DNA from: RGIG4034 sp045576455 | GTDB lineage: Bacteria > Bacillota > Clostridia > Lachnospirales > Lachnospiraceae | Assembly: GCA_045576455.1 (NCBI GenBank) | Contig: JAZNGM010000014.1 | Coordinates: 1 to 25,281, forward strand | Direction of reading: 5' to 3' | Length of the DNA stretch: 25,281 nt | Shown: positions 1-8,033 of the stretch, in pieces | Position numbering within the stretch: the first letter of the stretch is position 1 | How the letters are laid out: each line of letters begins with the position of its first letter | Position numbers and translations under genes: made by a program | Notes under the pieces: generated by a model | Seen by the model: the letters and a program-made list of their open reading frames with translations, nothing else | Databases searched by the model: none | Told to the model about the DNA's origin: nothing

Positions 1-1128
1 CAAGCTCCTATCCAACCTATAATGACACAACCTGTCATGCAACAACCTATCCAACCGGTAGTTCAGCCTACCTTTGAACAACCTGTTCAGCCGGTAGTTC
101 AGCCTACCTTTGAACAACCTGTTCAGCCGGTAGTTCAGCCTACCTTTGAGCAACCTGTTCAGCCGGTAGTTCAGCCTACCTTTGAGCAACCTGTTCAACC
201 GGTAGTTCAGCCTACCTTTGAACAACCTGTTCAGCCGGTAGTTCAACCTGCTTTTGAGCAACCTGTTCAGCCGGTAGTTCAGCCTACCTTTGAACAACCT
301 GTTCAGCCGGTAGTTCAGCCTACCTTTGAGCAACCTGTTCAGCCGGTAGTTCAACCTGTTTTTGAGCAGCCTGTACAAGAAGAAATTAAGAAGCCGGCTC
401 CTCAGTCAGGCCCTATGCGTGCTTCTACTTATCCGGGACCAAGCGATAACAGTGTTAACGCGACGATTGAACAGGCAGCGCAGCCTACAGTTCCACCTGT
501 TATGCAACAACCGGTTCAACCTGCAGTTCAGCCTGCTATGCAGCCTCAAGCATACGGTCAGCCTATGAATCCTGCATATGGACAACCACCATTTATGCAA
601 CCGGTAAAAAAGAAGAAAACCGGTCTTATCATTGGTATTATTGCAGCACTTGCGGTTATTGCAACAGCCATCATACTTATTATAGTTTTAGGCGGCAATA
701 AGAAAAACAATACCTATAAGGCAGCCTTAAAGACCTTTATTACCGGTATCAATGAACAGAATCTCAATAAAATGTATTCCGTTTTGCCGGAACCCGGCGT
801 TAGATATGCTAAAAACGAAATCGAAGAATATTGGGAAGGCGCTGATTATTATTTTAATGAACACCTTGATGTAGACGAATATACTGTCAGCTATAAAATC
901 ACTAGTGTTGAGTCAATGAACAACCAAAATGATTTATATCTGATAGAAGGCGATTTATTAATGTATGGATATCAATGCGATGTCACCGATTCATGCATTG
1001 TCCATACCCTTATAACCTTCACATCTAAAACGAACCCGAATGATGTTGATGTAGACGATGACGAAGAATTTCAATTCATAAAAATTAACGGAAAATGGTA
1101 TCTTTACAATTATGAAGACTTTATCTAA
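1..1128 (+). CDS. Membrane protein with cytoplasmic Pro/Gln-rich 12-residue repeats, 5' partial
   Basis: The frame is open from base 1 and the residues before the first ATG (base 22) already look like the repeat (QAPIQPI), so the true start probably lies outside the window. Counted from base 22, the protein has eight near-identical 12-residue repeats of the type PTFEQPVQPVVQ plus a partial ninth (residues about 16-119), then a less regular Pro/Gln/Met-rich linker. A KKKK stretch (about 196-199) precedes one hydrophobic segment (about 200-223). The roughly 140-residue C-terminal domain is acidic, ends in a KINGKWYLYNYEDF motif and looks like the NTF2-like or DUF4878-like extracytoplasmic domains of Firmicutes. 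The positive-inside rule would put the repeats in the cytoplasm and the C-terminal domain outside. Function is unknown; the domain comparison is from memory. Confidence 0.85.
   Translation, partial: QAPIQPIMTQPVMQQPIQPVVQPTFEQPVQPVVQPTFEQPVQPVVQPTFEQPVQPVVQPTFEQPVQPVVQPTFEQPVQPVVQPAFEQPVQPVVQPTFEQPVQPVVQPTFEQPVQPVVQPVFEQPVQEEIKKPAPQSGPMRASTYPGPSDNSVNATIEQAAQPTVPPVMQQPVQPAVQPAMQPQAYGQPMNPAYGQPPFMQPVKKKKTGLIIGIIAALAVIATAIILIIVLGGNKKNNTYKAALKTFITGINEQNLNKMYSVLPEPGVRYAKNEIEEYWEGADYYFNEHLDVDEYTVSYKITSVESMNNQNDLYLIEGDLLMYGYQCDVTDSCIVHTLITFTSKTNPNDVDVDDDEEFQFIKINGKWYLYNYEDFI
67..378 (+). repeat. 36-bp tandem repeat inside the first CDS
   Basis: Eight full 36-bp units and two thirds of a ninth run head to tail in frame, each encoding P-T/A/V-FEQPVQPVVQ. 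Units differ mainly by synonymous changes (gaa/gag, cag/caa) and by Thr, Ala or Val at the second residue. This points to recent expansion by slippage or unequal crossing over under coding constraint. Confidence 0.95.
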
Positions 1129-1175
1129 GCTTCATTTGCCTGACTAATAACCGGATTTTATAAAACATATAAACA

Positions 1176-1227
1176 ATTAATTGCTAAGAGGTTACGGCAA
1201 ACACGCCGTAACCTCTTAGCAATTAAT
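1176..1227 (+). terminator. Perfect 23-bp inverted repeat, probable terminator or IR element
   Basis: Arms 1176-1198 and 1205-1227 are exact reverse complements around a 6-nt loop (aaacac). The element lies 47 nt after the first CDS. No T-run follows on either strand, so it is not a textbook intrinsic terminator. It could be a transcript-stabilising hairpin or a small mobile inverted repeat. The pairing is seen directly; the role is inferred. Confidence 0.5.
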
Positions 1228-1261
1228 AGGAATATGCTCAAAAGTAGCCTCATATCACTGC

Positions 1262-1290
1262 TTGCAACAGACATTTTCCTAGTATATATT
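1262..1290 (+). promoter_or_regulatory. Candidate sigma-A promoter for the glycosyltransferase gene
   Basis: TTGCAA at 1262-1267 and TATATT at 1285-1290 are separated by 17 nt, about 75 nt before the preferred start codon. The hexamers match four or five consensus positions each. The surrounding AT-rich sequence gives other weak options. Confidence 0.45.
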
Positions 1291-1365
1291 ATATATAGTG
1301 TGCATCCTGCAAATACTTTTTAGATGGCACAATTGAAACGACACATTATTAATGCGGGGAATCAT

Positions 1366-2943
1366 ATGAAGAAAATAATAGAACGGATTATTACAATAGG
1401 TTTATATGTCGGCTTCTTTATAGTCTTATTTGTATGCCTTAGTGAAAAGAAAAACTTCCATACCGATGAGATTTCCACTTATATATTATCTAACAATACT
1501 TACGACGACACCATAATCATTAATCCTGTCAGGGGCGAAATATATGAAAATCCCGAAGAAGCCTTTTTGCAGAGCATGACGGTTAAATCAGGGGAACAGT
1601 TTAACTACCCGAATGTATGGGCAAAACAAAAAGCGGACGTTCATCCGCCTCTTTATTATGCAATGGTTCACACCATCTCATCCCTTTTTCCTAATACATT
1701 CAGTGTGTGGTTTGCCGGCATAATCAATGTAATCTTTGCTATGCTCACACTCTTTGTCCTAAGAAAAACCGTACGCGAACTTACCGCTAAAAAGGAACTT
1801 GTTTTTCTTGCTTCCTGTTGTTATGTTTTTTCAGCAGGCATTTTATCGGCAACGACATTTTTAAGAATGTATATTGTTGCCATGTTCTTTACAACCCTAA
1901 TTACCTATTTGTTTATAAAAAATGTAACGAACAAACAACGTTACTTCTATCCTGCCATCGGTGCCGTTTCCGTCTTAGGGGCACTGACGCACTACTACTT
2001 TGTTATATACTTGCTCTTTATCTGTCTTGTATATGGCATTGGACTGATTATTAAGAAAAGCGGAAAAGACATCCTGTATTTTATCCTTACCATGGGTATT
2101 GCAGGATTAGTATCCATTCTCATCTTTCCGCCTATGCTTACACACACCTTGGGTGGCGGTTACAGGGGAACAGAAACGCTTAACAATCTGTCAAATTCTT
2201 CTTTCTCTCAGTTTATCAGTAAGCTTAAGGCTTGCTATAACATGGTTGACAGTCAGTTGTTTGGCGGACTCTTTTTACTCCTTATTTTACTTGCCATCAT
2301 TTTACTGCTTATAGGCTATATGCTTCGCAAACGGGGAAAGAACGGCTTTTCATTTACCATTAATTCAACTAAGGTAATCCGATGGGGACTTGTAGTTATT
2401 CCAGCCGTGGCTTACTTTATATTAGTATCAAAAATTGCCGTATATACTACCGACCGTTATTTTCATCCGATATACCCCATGCTCATTATTGCCGTGGTAG
2501 GAATTATCGGTATCATTACAGAAAAAATGGTATCCGAAAAGATTGCTTTCTTTACTTTGGGTGCCCTATTTATCATTACGACATTTAAAGATTTTTCCCA
2601 TAATTTCTTTTATTTGTACCGCAGCACCCAATCTTTTATTGATACGGCAAAGCAATATGATAATACCGATTGCATTTACTTTGTCAATCAGGGATATGAA
2701 ATAAACCCCTCATTTTTAGAATTACGGGAATATAACCGGATTGTCTTTGTAGATTATAACAACCCGGAAATGCTTAGTGATATTGATTATGACGCTAAAG
2801 ACGGGCTGATTGTCTCCATGGGTACAGCCTGTGATTTTAACAGTGTATCGGATGCGGTTACCAAACACTTCCCACACTTAAGGTTCTCTCACAAATTAGG
2901 AGAATACTCATTTTCCGCTACCTATTATTTTGATACACAGTAA
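1366..2943 (+). CDS. GT39/ArnT-like polytopic membrane glycosyltransferase
   Basis: The 525-residue protein has about ten hydrophobic segments. It probably transfers a sugar from a polyprenyl-phosphate donor on the outer face of the membrane. The first loop carries HTDE (residues about 32-35), matching the acidic catalytic pair after the first helix in GT-C enzymes of the PMT/ArnT group. HPPLYY near residue 100 is a typical motif of these bacterial families. The C-terminal part after the last helix is soluble. A longer reading from ATG 1324 exists, but it has no ribosome binding site, whereas ATG 1366 follows gcgggga by about 6 nt. The acceptor (cell wall polymer, lipid or protein) cannot be told. 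It stands alone, with a candidate promoter upstream and the regulator gene 85 bp downstream. Confidence 0.85.
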   Translation: MKKIIERIITIGLYVGFFIVLFVCLSEKKNFHTDEISTYILSNNTYDDTIIINPVRGEIYENPEEAFLQSMTVKSGEQFNYPNVWAKQKADVHPPLYYAMVHTISSLFPNTFSVWFAGIINVIFAMLTLFVLRKTVRELTAKKELVFLASCCYVFSAGILSATTFLRMYIVAMFFTTLITYLFIKNVTNKQRYFYPAIGAVSVLGALTHYYFVIYLLFICLVYGIGLIIKKSGKDILYFILTMGIAGLVSILIFPPMLTHTLGGGYRGTETLNNLSNSSFSQFISKLKACYNMVDSQLFGGLFLLLILLAIILLLIGYMLRKRGKNGFSFTINSTKVIRWGLVVIPAVAYFILVSKIAVYTTDRYFHPIYPMLIIAVVGIIGIITEKMVSEKIAFFTLGALFIITTFKDFSHNFFYLYRSTQSFIDTAKQYDNTDCIYFVNQGYEINPSFLELREYNRIVFVDYNNPEMLSDIDYDAKDGLIVSMGTACDFNSVSDAVTKHFPHLRFSHKLGEYSFSATYYFDTQ

Positions 2944-2979
2944 TTTTACGCAAAATATCAAGAAAACCTCAATAACCGT

Positions 2980-2988
2980 TGCTATACT
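2980..2988 (+). promoter_or_regulatory. Candidate extended -10 promoter for the AraC-GGDEF gene
   Basis: TGCTATACT gives an extended -10 element (TG-n-TATACT) about 44 nt before the start codon. No convincing -35 hexamer lies 16-18 nt upstream, so the extended -10 would have to carry recognition. Confidence 0.4.
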
Positions 2989-3031
2989 GAAAGTACGATA
3001 TCGTTAATTGTAGTGAAGGAGGAAATGTTTG

Positions 3032-3835
3032 ATGCGTAATGTTGATTTATTAGTTTACAGCCTCAGCTATATCGAAAGTCATCTGACCGAAGACATTAAA
3101 ACAATGGACATAGCAAAGGCCTGTTTCTGTTCAAAATCAACACTGGAACGTCTTTTCCAACGTATTAACAAGATTTCTGTGCGTGGCTATATTATTCGCC
3201 GGAGGATGATGCTTTCTGCCAGGGAAATTGCTACTTTGCCGGACAAATCCATCCTTGAAATTGCCGTAAAATACGGATATAGCACACATGAATCCTTTAC
3301 CCGTGCTTTTAAAGAAGTATGGAACTGTACCCCCAGTGAATTCCGTGGCAAAAAGTACGCAGAACTCTATCCACGGCTCACGCCACCTATTGAGGAAGGA
3401 GAACCTTTTTATATGCAGAAAAAACATGTAGATATCAGCGAATTATACGATTTATTTATAGCCAGACGTGACTGCTATTTTATTTGTGCCGACATTAAAT
3501 GTCTTATCCCAATCAACAACATATCGCACAAAGCCGGAGACCTTGCCATTATCGAGTCTCTTAACAGACTTAATAACGTCTGTTCCGATGAAGATATTGC
3601 ATTTAGAATCGGCGGTGACGAATTCTGTATTCTGACAAATAGCCCGGATGAAGCTTATGCCGATAAGTTGGTGGAAGAAATTAAAAGCCATAACGGTGAG
3701 ACATTTGATTATAACGGCCAATCAATTCCGTTATCGCTCTATGTGGTTACCACACGTTTCGACGGCAGTCAGCTAAAATATGACGAATTATTTAAAGATT
3801 TACATCTTGCCTTAGATGACGCAAAAGGATTATAA
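3032..3835 (+). CDS. AraC-type HTH regulator fused to a GGDEF domain
   Basis: The N-terminal 100 residues form an AraC/XylS DNA-binding region with two helix-turn-helix units. Visible family marks are the early CSKSTLERLFQ segment and the late IAVKYGYSTHESFTRAFKE...TPSEFR segment. A linker leads to a C-terminal GGDEF domain (about 145-267) with RIGGDEF at residues 192-198, an upstream D-I-K...I-N-N...H-K-A-G-D stretch and a closing ALDDAKG. The first Asp, the guanine-contacting Asn, the final Asp and the signature are all present. The Lys of the usual FK pair is Ile, and no RxxD inhibitory site lies before the signature. It may therefore bind GTP or make c-di-GMP, or the domain may only sense nucleotide. 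AGGAGG at 3017-3022 supports ATG 3032; TTG 3029 is also possible. The HTH is N-terminal, the reverse of most AraC proteins. Confidence 0.85.
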   Translation: MRNVDLLVYSLSYIESHLTEDIKTMDIAKACFCSKSTLERLFQRINKISVRGYIIRRRMMLSAREIATLPDKSILEIAVKYGYSTHESFTRAFKEVWNCTPSEFRGKKYAELYPRLTPPIEEGEPFYMQKKHVDISELYDLFIARRDCYFICADIKCLIPINNISHKAGDLAIIESLNRLNNVCSDEDIAFRIGGDEFCILTNSPDEAYADKLVEEIKSHNGETFDYNGQSIPLSLYVVTTRFDGSQLKYDELFKDLHLALDDAKGL

Positions 3836-3856
3836 ATAATGTATCAGCTACATAAT

Positions 3857-3885
3857 AAAGCGGATGGCGTAAAACCATCCGCTTT
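3857..3885 (+). terminator. Hairpin downstream of the AraC-GGDEF gene
   Basis: Perfect 11-bp arms (3857-3867 and 3875-3885) enclose a 7-nt loop (cgtaaaa). The 3' arm ends in ttt, and flanking ctac/gtag could extend the stem past a bulge. It starts 21 nt after the stop codon. A long T-run is missing, so strength is uncertain. Confidence 0.6.
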
Positions 3886-3930
3886 GTAGTTGCGAAAAAT
3901 ATTATTCTTATAACTTTTTTCTTCTTCGAA

Positions 3931-4071
3931 TTAAAAATACACTTCCTGCCACAACTCCTGCGGCTCCGATTCCAGTTCTTCCTGTCTCCTTTCAAGCGAC
4001 ATGTATTCCAATTGATAACCCTTAAGTTCTGCATAATACCGCTTCGACTTCTCCTCCAAAATCTCTCTTGC
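3931..4071 (-). other. 46-codon open stretch of unknown status, possible gene remnant
   Basis: Read on the - strand, 46 codons between two TAA stops encode a highly charged, helix-prone peptide (ILEEKSKRYYAELKGYQLEY, then SLERRQEELESEPQELWQEV). It has no ATG; a TTG at 4057-4059 is the only plausible start, with a weak ribosome binding site. It lies in the same frame as the small acidic protein gene upstream, separated by an in-frame stop and a further 39-codon open stretch. It may be the tail of a decayed gene. The rest of 3886-4191 shows no gene or clear signal. Confidence 0.25.
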
Positions 4072-4191
4072 TTAATATTTACTTAAAGGTGACATTTTTA
4101 TAAAGAAAAAGAGAACATTTCCATGTGTCATTTCATAACCCAAAGAATTGCTCTCATTATATTCTTCTAAATACAATTTGTTATCTAACAA

Positions 4192-4455
4192 TTATCCTTC
4201 CACAATCAGGTATCTTCCGTCACTGATTTTAAACACCTCTTCTAACTCAAGAACATCTTCAACATCCCGTTCTTCAAGGTCGACGCCTTCCTCTTCAAAA
4301 TATTCCATAACTTCCTTTGCAGAGTTAAGAACCACTGCCATACAATCTTCCAGAAACTCTTCCGCTTCTTCCGGTGTTTCTGCTACAGCTTCCGGAAACA
4401 GTTTTAACTGATTATCAAGAAAACAACGGATAACTTCATCATCATACTCGTACAT
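4192..4455 (-). CDS. Small acidic protein, unknown function
   Basis: The 87-residue protein starts MYEYDDEVIRCFLDNQLKLF and is rich in Glu and Asp, with a predicted largely helical middle (EEAEEFLEDC...KEVMEYFEEEG) and a short final strand (SDGRYLIVEG). There is no signal peptide, membrane segment or Cys pair motif. An AAGAAGGG ribosome binding site lies upstream, and the start is 20 nt after the HAD gene stop, so it is probably the last gene of the pheA-to-HAD operon. Similar short acidic proteins seem common in Lachnospiraceae (recalled, not searched). No function is claimed. Confidence 0.75.
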   Translation of the reverse strand: MYEYDDEVIRCFLDNQLKLFPEAVAETPEEAEEFLEDCMAVVLNSAKEVMEYFEEEGVDLEERDVEDVLELEEVFKISDGRYLIVEG

Positions 4456-4475
4456 AGAATAAACCCTTCTTTCTT

Positions 4476-5273
4476 CTAAACTAATTGATTTAACACTTTA
4501 TATACACCCCTGTCATTATATGAGGGGCAAATATGCTTTGCTGCTTTTTTTACTTCAGCCACTGCATTTTCAACAGCATAACTTTCTCCTGCCTGACTGA
4601 TAAGTCCGACATCGTTATTGTTATCTCCAAATGCCATGGTTGCTTCTTTGGGTATATCAAGGTATTCTTGTATCCATCGTAATGCGTTACCTTTGTCTAC
4701 ACTCTTATCCATGAAATCAACCCACTCTTCGCCTGCCATACAGCACTTAACCTTGTCCTGCCATTTCGGAATAATGTCACGCTCTGCAAGTTCTCTTATA
4801 CTACCTTTGCAAAACAGTGCCATTTTAATAATGGGCTCTTTCTCTCCGAGAATATCCTCTGTCATACGGAACTTATTACGGTATCCGTCACGGATAAGCG
4901 TAATAAACTCTTCATTCCCGGTATCCATTAGGGACCCTTCTGTAGTGGATACTACATAATCACATGTATCAGTATATTGCTGGATATCCCAAAATATACC
5001 CTCTACATACTCCCGTTCCATCTTTTTTACAAGCAGGTCTTTACCCTGATAAATAATATGTGCACCATTTTCGGCAATATACCCAATCCTGTCCGAAACT
5101 TCACTAAACATTGCCTTAATGCTATGATATGCCCGTCCGCTTGCCACAAAAAATATATAGCCCTTATCGGTAAGCTTTTTAATTAATTCAATCATTTCAG
5201 GATATATGGAAGGAGCAGAGTCTTTAACCAACGTTCCATCAATATCCGTAGCTATAAGTCGTATTTCCTGCAT
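4476..5273 (-). CDS. Cof-type HAD superfamily phosphatase
   Basis: The 265-residue protein has the HAD motifs of the Cof/YidA subgroup: DIDGTL near the N-terminus (nucleophile Asp and acid/base Asp), a motif II Ser in FVASGRAYHSI, and the motif IV stretch GDNNNDVGLI near the C-terminus. A cap domain lies between. Such enzymes dephosphorylate sugar phosphates, flavin or pyridoxal cofactors, or nucleotides; the substrate cannot be read from sequence. I chose the ATG whose A is shared with the maf stop (TAATG), typical of translational coupling. An in-frame ATG 12 nt upstream, inside maf, would add MDFV. It lies within the polyphosphate/maf run. Confidence 0.9.
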   Translation of the reverse strand: MQEIRLIATDIDGTLVKDSAPSIYPEMIELIKKLTDKGYIFFVASGRAYHSIKAMFSEVSDRIGYIAENGAHIIYQGKDLLVKKMEREYVEGIFWDIQQYTDTCDYVVSTTEGSLMDTGNEEFITLIRDGYRNKFRMTEDILGEKEPIIKMALFCKGSIRELAERDIIPKWQDKVKCCMAGEEWVDFMDKSVDKGNALRWIQEYLDIPKEATMAFGDNNNDVGLISQAGESYAVENAVAEVKKAAKHICPSYNDRGVYKVLNQLV

Positions 5274-5896
5274 TACAAAATCCATCCTGCTTTCTTCATT
5301 TCCTGATAAAGCCTTCCTACCGGAAGCCCCACCACGTTATTGTAGTCTCCGTCAATACCGGATACAAAACGGGCAAAATAGCCTTGGATGGCGTACGCCC
5401 CCGCCTTGTCTGCCCATTCAAACTGATTATTTGAGGTTTTATATTCCATATACCGCTCAATATCATCTTCCTGCATCGGACATACATACACATCGGTCTT
5501 TTCATGGAAAGTAATGGTTTCGACCTTATCGGAAACTCGTATGAGGGTAACACCGGTATACACCTGATGGGTCCTTCCCTGTATCAATGTTATCATTTCC
5601 CTGGCATTTTCCTTATCAGCCGGCTTACCAAGAATCTTGTCATCACATGCCACAATGGTATCCGCACCGATGATAACTACAGGCTTAATTATGGCATCCT
5701 CCGTATCAGCCTGTAATGCCGGACTTTCCTTAACGCCTTCTGCTTTTTTTAATGATAACTGCTCAACCAATAATGCAGGTACGGTTTCATCGGTTGATTC
5801 ATCCGCATTACTTACACATATGTCAAACTCAATTCCTATCTGTGCAAGCAATTCTTTTCTTCTGGGAGAAGCAGATGCTAATATAAACTTATTCAT
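5273..5896 (-). CDS. maf: Maf-type nucleoside triphosphate pyrophosphatase
   Basis: The 207-residue protein hydrolyses non-canonical or pyrimidine NTPs to NMP and PPi, as known for Maf/YhdE proteins. Family marks are the N-terminal LASASPRRKELL segment (SASPRR at about 8-13), GADTIVACDDKILGKP in the middle, a TGV strand, and DKAGAYAIQGYFARFV towards the C-terminus. Between the first helix and GADTIV there is a longer loop (VKESPALQADTEDAIIKP), so it is a little longer than many Maf proteins. The chosen ATG overlaps the last codons of ppk by 8 nt. An upstream in-frame start (5932) would lie deep in ppk and lacks support. Its 3' end overlaps the HAD start by one base. Confidence 0.93.
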   Translation of the reverse strand: MNKFILASASPRRKELLAQIGIEFDICVSNADESTDETVPALLVEQLSLKKAEGVKESPALQADTEDAIIKPVVIIGADTIVACDDKILGKPADKENAREMITLIQGRTHQVYTGVTLIRVSDKVETITFHEKTDVYVCPMQEDDIERYMEYKTSNNQFEWADKAGAYAIQGYFARFVSGIDGDYNNVVGLPVGRLYQEMKKAGWIL

Positions 5897-8033
5897 CTTC
5901 TTTGTGTACTTCCTTAATAAATATTCTGTCATTTACAGCTTCCTGCGTTTTATTCGCATTACGCTGCGCCTCCAGCACAAATTCATACTGTGAATTAAAT
6001 TTTTCTTTTCCGCGTTTATCTATCTTCTCATAAGTACCGTCCTGCTGCATAATATGCGCTTTTACGGTATCTTTTAACTGCCATTCAAGAATCTTTAATA
6101 CACGCTGTTTTAAATTTTCCTCTTCTATCGGGAACAAAATTTCCACGCGTCTTTCAAGATTTCTTGGCATCCAGTCTGCACTTCCGAGATAAATATCATA
6201 CTCGCCGCCATTTTCAAAGCAGAAAATTCTGCTGTGTTCAAGATAATTTCCTACAATGGAGCGGACGCGGATAGTATCACTTACGCCCTTTATTCCTACT
6301 TTAAGACAACATATACCACGCACAATCAAATCAATCTGAACACCTGCTGCACTCGCTTCATACAAAGCGGCAATAATGTCCTGATCACAAAGGGAATTCA
6401 TCTTAGCAACAATGGATGCCGGTTTTCCTTCTTTTGCATGCTGCGTTTCCCGGTTAATAAGAAACAGGAAACGGTCTTTCAGCCAAAGCGGTGCCAACGA
6501 CAATTTATTCCATCCCAACGGTTCAGAATAACCTGACAACATATTAAATACTGCGGTAGCATCTTCACCATACGATTCTTTACAGGTAAGAAGTCCTAAA
6601 TCGGTATAAAGCTTTGCCGTGGCATCATTATAGTTACCGGTACCAAGATGCACATATCTTCTTATACCATCTTCTTCCATACGTACTACAAGCGTTATCT
6701 TACTATGGGTTTTTAAACCAACCAGACCATAAATAACATGACAACCGGCTTTTTCAAGCATTTTCGCCCATCCAATGTTATTTTCTTCATCAAATCTGGC
6801 TTTCAATTCTACCAGAACGGATACCTGTTTTCCATTTTCTGCTGCTTGTGCAAGCGCCGCAATAATCGGCGAATTACCGCTAACACGGTATAGTGTCTGC
6901 TTAATAGCGAGGACATTCGGGTCTTTTGATGCCTGACGTATAAAATCTACTATCGGCATAAAAGATTCATATGGATGATGCAAAAGAATATCCTTCTTTT
7001 TAATTTCATCAAAAATATTACTGTCAGGTAATAAATCCGGCACCGGTTGTGGTTTTGATGACACACTTTTTAATGCATCATACCCCTCCAGACCATATAC
7101 CTTCATCAAAAAGGTCAGATCCAGCGGGCCGTTTATCTTATATATATCCTCCGTACTTACGGATAATTCCTCTTTCAATATTTTTAACAGACGTTTATCT
7201 ATGCCGGCTTCTACCTCAAGACGGATAGCTTCTCCCCACTGTCTTTGCTTAAGCTGCTTTTCTATTTCTTTAAGAAGGTCAGCTGCTTCTTCTTCATCAA
7301 TCGTAAGGTCGGCATTACGCATAATTCTGAATGGATGTGCACAAACCACATCATAATTTAAAAACAACTTATGGATGTTGCGTTCTATCACTTCCTCAAG
7401 AAGAATCAGGCACTTACCATCCTCAGAGGGCAATTCCACAAGCCGTGACAAAACACTCGGAACCTGAACGGTAGCAAACTCCATACTGTTTTTACCCTTC
7501 TTGCCCAGCGCCTTACCTTTTTTAATCAAAAGCGCTCCTATATTCAGGGATTTATTTCTGATAAGCGGAAACGGTCTCGAAGAGTCCACTGCCATAGGGG
7601 TTAAAACAGGATATACCCTGCTTTCAAAATACTTGTCGACGTATTTTCCCTGCTCCTCGGTTAATTCCTCATGATGCGCAATTATATTAAGATTATTTGC
7701 ATGTAAGGAAGGTATCAGGGAGCGGTTATAGGTTGAATACTGCAGTTCCACCAGTTCATGGGTTACCTTTTCAAGTGCCATAAGCTGCTCTGTCGGCGTC
7801 ATACCGGCAATATCCCTTTTGGCATAAGAAGCGTTTACCATGTCTTTTAAAGATGCAACACGTATCATAAAAAATTCATCTAAATTGGACGCAGTAATAC
7901 TAAGGAATTTCAATCGTTCAAATAACGGAATCGCTTTATCCCTTGCTTCACTTAAAACTCTTTTATTAAACAAAACCCAGCTCAATTCCCGATTTGTATA
8001 ATATTCGGGATTTTTAAATTCGCTTTTTGCCAT
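5889..8033 (-). CDS. ppk: Polyphosphate kinase (PPK1)
   Basis: The 714-residue enzyme reversibly moves the ATP gamma-phosphate onto inorganic polyphosphate. The N-terminal domain starts with NRELSWVLFNKRVLSEA, the hallmark of PPK1. The middle holds the head domain and a TPMAVDSSRPFP stretch. The catalytic C-terminal region carries two phospholipase-D-like parts with the conserved histidines in GLKTHSKI and YVHLGTGNYND (equivalent to the E. coli autophosphorylated and assisting His), followed by NRETQHAKEGKPASIVAKMN. Length matches the family. ATG follows the ppx stop with no gap, and an AAAGGAG ribosome binding site lies inside the end of ppx. Together with ppx it forms a synthesis/degradation pair. 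Confidence 0.97.
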   Translation of the reverse strand: MAKSEFKNPEYYTNRELSWVLFNKRVLSEARDKAIPLFERLKFLSITASNLDEFFMIRVASLKDMVNASYAKRDIAGMTPTEQLMALEKVTHELVELQYSTYNRSLIPSLHANNLNIIAHHEELTEEQGKYVDKYFESRVYPVLTPMAVDSSRPFPLIRNKSLNIGALLIKKGKALGKKGKNSMEFATVQVPSVLSRLVELPSEDGKCLILLEEVIERNIHKLFLNYDVVCAHPFRIMRNADLTIDEEEAADLLKEIEKQLKQRQWGEAIRLEVEAGIDKRLLKILKEELSVSTEDIYKINGPLDLTFLMKVYGLEGYDALKSVSSKPQPVPDLLPDSNIFDEIKKKDILLHHPYESFMPIVDFIRQASKDPNVLAIKQTLYRVSGNSPIIAALAQAAENGKQVSVLVELKARFDEENNIGWAKMLEKAGCHVIYGLVGLKTHSKITLVVRMEEDGIRRYVHLGTGNYNDATAKLYTDLGLLTCKESYGEDATAVFNMLSGYSEPLGWNKLSLAPLWLKDRFLFLINRETQHAKEGKPASIVAKMNSLCDQDIIAALYEASAAGVQIDLIVRGICCLKVGIKGVSDTIRVRSIVGNYLEHSRIFCFENGGEYDIYLGSADWMPRNLERRVEILFPIEEENLKQRVLKILEWQLKDTVKAHIMQQDGTYEKIDKRGKEKFNSQYEFVLEAQRNANKTQEAVNDRIFIKEVHKEDE

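Noticed and set aside
1818..2054. Second open frame inside the glycosyltransferase gene
   Set aside because: It overlaps a clearly coding frame, has no ribosome binding site and shows no protein-like motifs.
4178..4192. Small hairpin TTGTTA-GA-TAACAA after the acidic protein gene as an operon terminator
   Set aside because: The stem is AT-only with a 2-nt loop and no T-run, too weak to call.
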